Below, piece by piece: positions 6,221-9,677 of a stretch of DNA of 9,677 bases (position 1 is its first letter; every line of letters begins with the position of its first letter). Source of the stretch: Candidatus Nitrosopolaris nunavutensis (lineage in GTDB: Archaea > Thermoproteota > Nitrososphaeria > Nitrososphaerales > Nitrososphaeraceae); the NCBI GenBank assembly GCA_002501855.1, contig DAOM01000137.1, positions 1 to 9,677 on the forward strand. Reading direction: 5' to 3'. The notes beneath the pieces are model-generated. The model was not told the origin of the DNA, did not search any database, and saw nothing but the letters and a program-made list of their open reading frames with translations. The position numbers and the translations under genes were made by a program.

Positions 6221-6600
6221 TTAGGCTTGCCTTCGATTTTCGAGGATTGAATCTATAATAGTTGCTAGTTTCTTAATCGTAGTTGGCTTTTGTATGAAAC
6301 ACTCTTTTTCGATTCCAGGATATAGTTTCTTGTATTTTTCGAAAAATGTGTTTGATGCTGTTATAAAGCATACTTGAACATTCTCGTCTATATTTCTCAT
6401 ATTATTATAAAGCTCAAAACCATCTAGTCCTTTCATTAGTACGTCCAGAATGATGAGACTATATACGGGAGGTTTGAAATTTTGTAATGCCGATTTAGAA
6501 TCTTCATATGGATAAGTGCCTCGGATATCTTGGATGAGTGCCTTCTGCTTCTAATGTTTAGAATGCCGGAGTAATGTAACCACAGTAAAGTTTTCAATAT
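6221..6600 (-). pseudogene. Broken response-regulator receiver domain
   Basis: The frame from 6550 to the stop at 6223-6221 encodes 109 residues of a CheY-like receiver: YEDSKSALQNFKP, then LIILDV with the phospho-acceptor Asp at 6445-6443, GLDGFELYNNMRNID, VQVCFITAS with the conserved Thr/Ala, and CFIQKP with the conserved Lys-Pro before a last helix to ENRRQA. The first start codon is the ATG at 6436, after the Asp, so the N-terminal acidic pair and first strand are missing. Upstream on the minus strand a TAG (6553-6551) interrupts, and pieces such as KLY and TLEAEG occur in another frame. It is therefore a pseudogene of a single-domain receiver. Its missing N-terminus may lie inverted at 6601-6660. 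A product from ATG 6436 could not be phosphorylated. Confidence 0.7.
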
Positions 6601-6661
6601 ATGGCAACTCATGCAAGAATACTTATTGATGAAAATATCTGTGATATAGTGCAATATTGAA
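6593..6661. repeat. 8-bp inverted repeats flanking an inverted segment
   Basis: TTCAATAT (6593-6600) and ATATTGAA (6654-6661) are exact inverted copies bracketing 53 bases. The bracketed plus-strand sequence encodes MATHARILIDENICDIVQY, which resembles the start of a receiver domain, while the rest of the receiver lies on the minus strand directly to the left. This geometry is what inversion between short inverted repeats would leave. The right arm also contains the TTG start of the following plus-strand gene. Confidence 0.5.
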
Positions 6662-7448
6662 CTATTCGAGATATTTAGCAGAAATATCGACATATGAAGG
6701 TGTGGAAAAACTTCGCGAGATAGAAAGGTCCTCCTTTTTTAAAATCATGAATGCATATCGGCCAGCTTCCTATCTTAGGTTGAGACGCCATCGTGAACCG
6801 TATAATAAAGATGAACAGGATGCTATAATGAGACTCCGAGAATTTAATTTGGTTGAAGAAGTACGAGATAAAAGGAAATCATTCCTGGGTAGGGAAATAT
6901 TTTATGTGTTAACTACCTCTGGATTATTCTACATTTTTTCCAATCTATTGGGTTATCCACCACAATTGTTAATACGATACCAAGATAACATAATATTAAA
7001 CACTCTTCTGTTTCCATATTTCGAAGTAGATACAATAGAACGTTCTACTGCTCGCTTTTACTCTATAATAACTCAATATCTGCAGGAATGTTGTAGGGCG
7101 ACTCTCCATAGAATCGATACTATCAAAAAATCTACTACAGCAAATTCAACCAATATGAATCTGAAAAATGGAGATCGAGAGAGGCATGCCAAAATATTAG
7201 AATCAGATTTACAATTCCATGCTAAGCTCATAGCATTTAGACTGGGAGTAATGTATAGTGAATCAAATATACTTCTGATGGTCAATTCTGATGATGTTGA
7301 TGATGATAGCGCTAGAGTTGCAATATACGAACTTGAAAGCACAATGAAAACAATTCTCTCCAAAGACAAAAAGTTTATGCAATTACTAAAAGCGGTTCAT
7401 GCAGAGTTTGGATATGGATACAAAGAACTCAGGGAATTAAAAGAATAA
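6657..7448 (+). CDS. Winged-helix-like protein of unknown function
   Basis: A 263-residue soluble protein. Residues about 50-95 look like a winged helix: IMRLREFNLVEEVRDKRK as helix-turn-helix, and GREIFYVLTTSGLFYIF as wing strands plus the last helix, in the way of archaeal wHTH proteins. A basic patch RLRRHREP at 41-48 precedes it. The middle (YPPQLLIRYQDNIILNTLLF, 100-119) and the C-terminal half are helical, with an acidic run SDDVDDDSAR at 211-220 and a Lys/Glu-rich end. No signal peptide or membrane helix is seen. I do not recognise a named family; it resembles conserved hypothetical proteins of Nitrososphaerales and could be a transcription factor or a host-specific regulator. TTG 6657 is the first usable start after TGA 6642-6644; GTG 6702 is an alternative. 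It stands alone on its strand. Confidence 0.75.
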   Translation: MNYSRYLAEISTYEGVEKLREIERSSFFKIMNAYRPASYLRLRRHREPYNKDEQDAIMRLREFNLVEEVRDKRKSFLGREIFYVLTTSGLFYIFSNLLGYPPQLLIRYQDNIILNTLLFPYFEVDTIERSTARFYSIITQYLQECCRATLHRIDTIKKSTTANSTNMNLKNGDRERHAKILESDLQFHAKLIAFRLGVMYSESNILLMVNSDDVDDDSARVAIYELESTMKTILSKDKKFMQLLKAVHAEFGYGYKELRELKE

Positions 7449-7611
7449 TAACCTTTTCCTTAACCGTCACTTTTGGACATTTGATCGATATTGAACCTAT
7501 CGTAGTCGATAAATTCTACACTGGTCCGCTTGCCCTTTATTTATTCTGCTTTGGTCGAATTGTTCAACAATACTAAGATGCCTATCTACCTGTAAGATTG
7601 GTAGCTTCTAC

Positions 7612-7993
7612 GTGAACAGTTCTATTGATGCAACCTTACAATTAAATATTTGGTTCTTTCATGAAATGACTAATAGGACAACTGTTGCTATCGTGGTGGA
7701 TGATAGCGTTTGTTCAGTAGATGTTCAAAAACAAGAGAATAATGGTACTCCGCACAAGAAGGTAGTAAAACAAGGAAATATTCTCAAAGACTCGGAAACG
7801 AGTGCGGCAAATTGCGTAGTAGCAGTATTCGGAACGTGTTGAGAGTGCGTCGCGGTTCTCCTGTGCTGTCGCGTTCTCCATTGTACAATCCGTCAAGATC
7901 ACCGAAAACGCGATTGTAACTGATAATGACCCAGATAATGCACATCTTTGGAAACGTAGAGTTGTACTTGTCTATATTGGGCTTGAAAGTTGA
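7612..7993 (+). pseudogene. Coding-like debris in two frames, family unknown
   Basis: The frame 7612-7842 gives 76 residues including TTVAIVVDDSVCSVDVQKQ, and the overlapping frame 7823-7993 gives 56 residues including VKITENAIVTDNDPDNAHLW and RRVVLVYIGLES before TGA. One frame shift near 7820 would join them into about 125 residues. The second piece reads like a real C-terminus, but I cannot assign either to a family. The opposite strand is also open here, so the coding nature is uncertain. Confidence 0.25.
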
Positions 7994-8126
7994 CAAACTG
8001 CAATCAATATATCTGAACTGAGAACCTTCCTAGCCAAAAGAAAATGAACAAACTATGTTTAGCTGCTGCGCATATTTCATTATGGATGCTACAATCACCT
8101 AGTGTATACCAATTAATTTTCATGGA

Positions 8127-8141
8127 CGAAATGTTTAACTT
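8127..8141 (+). promoter_or_regulatory. BRE and TATA box of the DUF1059 gene
   Basis: CGAAA (8127-8131, BRE-like) is followed by TTTAACTT (8134-8141), 23-30 bases before the ATG at 8164. This is the standard archaeal promoter spacing for a leaderless mRNA and is the main support for choosing that start. Confidence 0.6.
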
Positions 8142-8163
8142 CGTGAATCACATTATGCTCTTA

Positions 8164-8358
8164 ATGACTTTAAGCCTCAACTGCAAAGATGCCGGCGATC
8201 CAGTATGTACACACACGATGCGTGGTGAAACTGAAGAAGAATTATTACAAAACGTAAAGAAGCATGGAATCGAAGTCCACGGATATACAGAAGAAACTTG
8301 GAATGAAGAGATTGCAAAGAATGGTGATCATTTCCGCAAGCTCATAAAGACAGCATGA
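8164..8358 (+). CDS. Small DUF1059 family protein
   Basis: A 64-residue soluble protein of the DUF1059 family. The pattern NCKDAGDPVC at 6-15, RGETEEELLQNVKKHG at 20-35 and H39-G40 matches the family core: a Cys/Asp/Cys N-terminal knuckle followed by a helix ending in two conserved His. The C-terminal YTEETWNEEI...FRKLIK is a predicted helix. No function is established for the family; the Cys and His suggest metal binding. The frame stays open back to ATG 8044, but the preceding 40 residues are hydrophobic and unlike the family, and a good promoter lies inside them, so ATG 8164 is chosen. It is monocistronic, ended by the T-run at 8375-8381. Confidence 0.85.
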   Translation: MTLSLNCKDAGDPVCTHTMRGETEEELLQNVKKHGIEVHGYTEETWNEEIAKNGDHFRKLIKTA

Positions 8359-8370
8359 TAAGTTATTCTT

Positions 8371-8382
8371 CCCCTTTTTTTG
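8371..8382 (+). terminator. T-rich terminator after the DUF1059 gene
   Basis: CCCC followed by seven T begins 12 bases after the stop codon. A T-run of this kind is enough for archaeal termination. Further A- and T-runs at 8408-8446 could serve the converging minus-strand gene. Confidence 0.45.
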
Positions 8383-8501
8383 TATCTGTCGGCCTACTCT
8401 CAATTTAAAAAGTAAAAACAATAAAAAAGAAACAAGGGATTTTTTGGTTTGTTGTACTCTTTGCTATTTCTATTGGGCAGTTAAAAATATCCTAATGACT
8501 T

Positions 8502-9118
8502 TTATTTCCACTCCCACATTTTTGTTGTTTGCTTGCTACCATTTACCTCTGTAATGTAGAGTCCTTCCAAGTTGTTAAGAAAAGCAAGTTTACCCGTAGA
8601 GTTACTACTAAAAAACATCACCCCATGATATGTTATTGCCCCATTATTATTGGTCCTGCCGATGTCATGTGCAATCCAAGTTGCCCTTTGTTTATCTTTC
8701 GTAGTTAGTATCCCTTGGCCAACACCATAAGCTATTGCAGGAGATTTGAAAGTATCAACCCATGTTTCGAGGTTTGTAACATTACCAACACCATTCATAG
8801 TTCCATTTTCTATGATAGACTCTTGTATCTGAGGAACTCCTCCAGTATTCAGTACCGTTTGACCTATCAGCTTCCCAAACTCTGCTTGATAAAATGGAGT
8901 TTGTGCCACGACGAGGCTATTATTTTTGGTTTCCGCATCTATTGAATTTATGGGGGTAGTAGCTTGTGTAGTAGACGGTAACATGGTCGAAGCTGCAAAC
9001 ACTTTCTCTATGGCTTCATTTGTTAAAGGTAAAGGTAACAAGAGTAAACAACCATGGACACAACAGCGGACAGCAGTATGACAATGCTTTTTTCGGGTTG
9101 TTTATTCTTGGTTTTCAT
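8502..9118 (-). CDS. Secreted protein of unknown function, frame broken after the signal peptide
   Basis: The main frame (9041 to the stop at 8502) gives 179 residues. After a Thr/Pro/Ser-rich linker it forms a compact domain with QAEFGKLIGQTVLNTGG, AIAYGVGQGILTTKD, THR/ASP-poor strands, ITYHGVMFFSSNSTGKLAFL and the end TKMWEWK. Several N-x-S/T sites fit an extracellular protein. Its only start is TTG 9041, with TAA further upstream. However, ATG 9118 in the neighbouring frame begins MKTKNKQPEKSIVILLSAVV, a clear signal peptide or anchor (basic start, hydrophobic core), placed 25-32 bases after a TATA box, and ends at TAA 9025-9023 after 31 residues. A one-base shift near 9040 would join VVSMVVYS to LLPLPLTNEAIEKVFAA, the expected continuation. 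So the gene is probably 9118-8502 with a recent frameshift, a sequencing error or, less likely, programmed slippage. I recognise no named family; similar hypothetical proteins occur in Nitrososphaerales. Confidence 0.65.
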
Positions 9119-9142
9119 TGATAATAATCCAATAATTATAGT

Positions 9143-9150
9143 TATAATTT
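9143..9150 (-). promoter_or_regulatory. TATA box of the secreted-protein gene
   Basis: On the minus strand AAATTATA lies 25-32 bases before the ATG at 9118 that begins the signal peptide. It supports that ATG, not TTG 9041, as the original start, again with a leaderless mRNA. Confidence 0.5.
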
Positions 9151-9389
9151 AACCGTGGTTGCTGCTGCCATGAGCGGGGCTTTTTTATTCTAATTATTGA
9201 CTAATTTTGGAATAAAGTTATGGTAGACTTTATGTAACATCCTACTAGGGAAAAATCTGTGAGCTTAGTTATGGAAGAATTGTTATAAGGACAAGAACGA
9301 AAGTGTCGTCCAGTACTGGCCCGGAAGTGGGTGGGTATGATCGTGCGTCGTGACGATGATGATGATGAGTTCTCATATTTTGACGATGG

Positions 9390-9402
9390 TTAATATTAAT
9401 AT
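9390..9402 (+). promoter_or_regulatory. Candidate TATA box of the HTH gene
   Basis: TTAATATTAATAT lies 24-36 bases before the ATG at 9426, the distance expected for a leaderless archaeal mRNA. It is AT-rich sequence without a clear BRE, so the call is moderate to low. Confidence 0.35.
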
Positions 9403-9425
9403 GGACGACCGCCAATTAATTTGCG

Positions 9426-9677
9426 ATGCAACCGCGAGTTACTGGAGCTCTTAAAGCCTTGATTATTGAAGATTGGCTTAGGGGTCTTACCAGAGACCAA
9501 ATAGCGGACAAGCACAATCTAAGTACCGGCACCATAACCAACATTATTCGAGAGTGGAGTGCCGGCTTAGAAGAGGCCGTCGCAGACGAGTTACGTGAAT
9601 TCGCTCTGGCGCTACGAAAATTACGGATCACAGCTCCTAGATGTGCAGTAGGAGCGAGAGTTGCTTATATGATGAGC
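9426..9677 (+). CDS. Helix-turn-helix protein, N-terminal part (runs off the right edge)
   Basis: The first 84 residues of a larger protein. A helix-turn-helix lies at about 15-44: DWLRGLTRDQIADKHNLSTG (helix, turn) and TITNIIREW (recognition helix), in the manner of sigma-like or resolvase-like HTH domains. It is followed by a helical stretch EEAVADELREFALALRKLRI and APRCAVGARVAYMM. This layout, GALKALIIEDWLRGL then HTH then REFALALRKLRITP-like, matches a paralogous family of long helical proteins common in Nitrososphaerota; their function is not established. TAA 9417-9419 blocks extension, so ATG 9426 is the start. Its GC content is clearly higher than that of the other genes, which may reflect transfer from a higher-GC relative. 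Minus-strand openings over the same bases are shadows. Confidence 0.75.
   Translation, partial: MQPRVTGALKALIIEDWLRGLTRDQIADKHNLSTGTITNIIREWSAGLEEAVADELREFALALRKLRITAPRCAVGARVAYMMS

Larger units (their letters stand above)
7449..8163. other. Non-coding or decayed stretch before the DUF1059 gene
   Basis: About 715 bases with no convincing gene. Openings exist on both strands: plus 7612-7842 (GTG start) and plus 7823-7993 without a start, plus two minus-strand frames over the same bases. None has a recognisable domain. The part from about 7790 to 7920 is visibly richer in GC than its surroundings. A GNRA-type hairpin lies at 7790-7803, and the DUF1059 promoter occupies 8127-8141. An ATG at 8044 in frame with the DUF1059 gene would only add an unlike N-terminal extension. 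Confidence 0.5.
9119..9425. other. Divergent intergenic region
   Basis: It carries the promoter of the minus-strand secreted protein, a GC-rich element with imperfect stem CGTGG/CCATG followed by AGCGGGGC and six T (9154-9187), and, further right, a more GC-rich part with five consecutive GAT (about 9355-9367). An open frame ending at TAA 9391-9393 gives MIVRRDDDDDEFSYFDDG from ATG 9337, probably chance or the acidic tail of a remnant. An AT-rich TTAATATTAATAT (9390-9402) is a plausible TATA region for the HTH gene. Confidence 0.45.

Noticed and set aside
5930..6250. 106-codon plus-strand frame starting at TTG
   Set aside because: It lies opposite the zinc-ribbon frame and the end of the receiver, whose motifs are recognisable. 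The plus-strand product has no domain, and its start is a weak TTG.
6436..6693. 85-codon minus-strand frame over the receiver's N-terminal region
   Set aside because: It overlaps the real receiver coding frame (SALQNFKP...LIILDV) in another frame and shows no domain, so it is a by-product of the broken gene.
7714..7996. Two minus-strand frames of 62 and 70 codons
   Set aside because: They have no recognisable domain, overlap each other in different frames and lie opposite equally open plus-strand frames. They are left as unresolved debris.
9154..9187. Stem plus T-run on the plus strand as a terminator or small RNA
   Set aside because: No plus-strand gene reaches it, the stem needs a wobble pair and leaves several unpaired bases before the T-run, and it lies too close to any plus-strand promoter for a small RNA.

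Overview
The window looks like chromosomal DNA of an AT-rich, ammonia-oxidising-type archaeon of the Nitrososphaerales; a Nitrosocosmicus-like lineage would fit. This is inferred from the low GC content, long gene-poor stretches, archaeal TATA/BRE promoters about 27 bases upstream of start codons (leaderless mRNAs), and several proteins of a style I associate with this group: a single-domain receiver, a small zinc ribbon, a short DUF1059 protein and an HTH protein at the right edge. Species cannot be fixed from the sequence alone.

Layout. Positions 1-1031 hold no clear complete gene, only a possible C-terminal end (3-104), a short gene-like remnant (346-441) and a 34-codon candidate small ORF (865-969). 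A complete NodU/CmcH-type carbamoyltransferase follows (1032-2678, +). Positions 2679-3413 look like a gene graveyard: a strong terminator-like hairpin, a 21-bp tandem repeat, a broken minus-strand C-terminus of a secreted-type protein and a broken plus-strand C-terminus with a membrane anchor. Next come three minus-strand genes: a 12-TM MFS transporter (4637-5857), then cbtB (4198-4431) and cbtA (3414-4163), a two-gene cobalt-uptake unit with its own promoter. Upstream of the MFS gene, also on the minus strand, are a small zinc-ribbon protein without a standard start codon (5953-6156) and a wrecked response-regulator receiver (6221-about 6600). The receiver's N-terminus seems to lie inverted at 6601-6660 between 8-bp inverted repeats.

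On the plus strand, 6657-7448 encodes a winged-helix-like protein of unknown role. Positions 7449-8163 contain only coding-like debris and a promoter. A DUF1059 protein (8164-8358, +) faces a secreted protein (8502-9118, -) whose signal peptide and mature part lie in different frames. The window ends inside an HTH protein gene (9426-9677, +) with visibly higher GC than the rest.

No CRISPR array, rRNA, tRNA, insertion sequence or defence system was found. The coherent functional unit is CbtAB cobalt uptake, which fits an organism that makes cobalamin. The most unusual observations are the inverted receiver N-terminus, the zinc-ribbon gene hidden by a non-standard start, and the split secreted protein.
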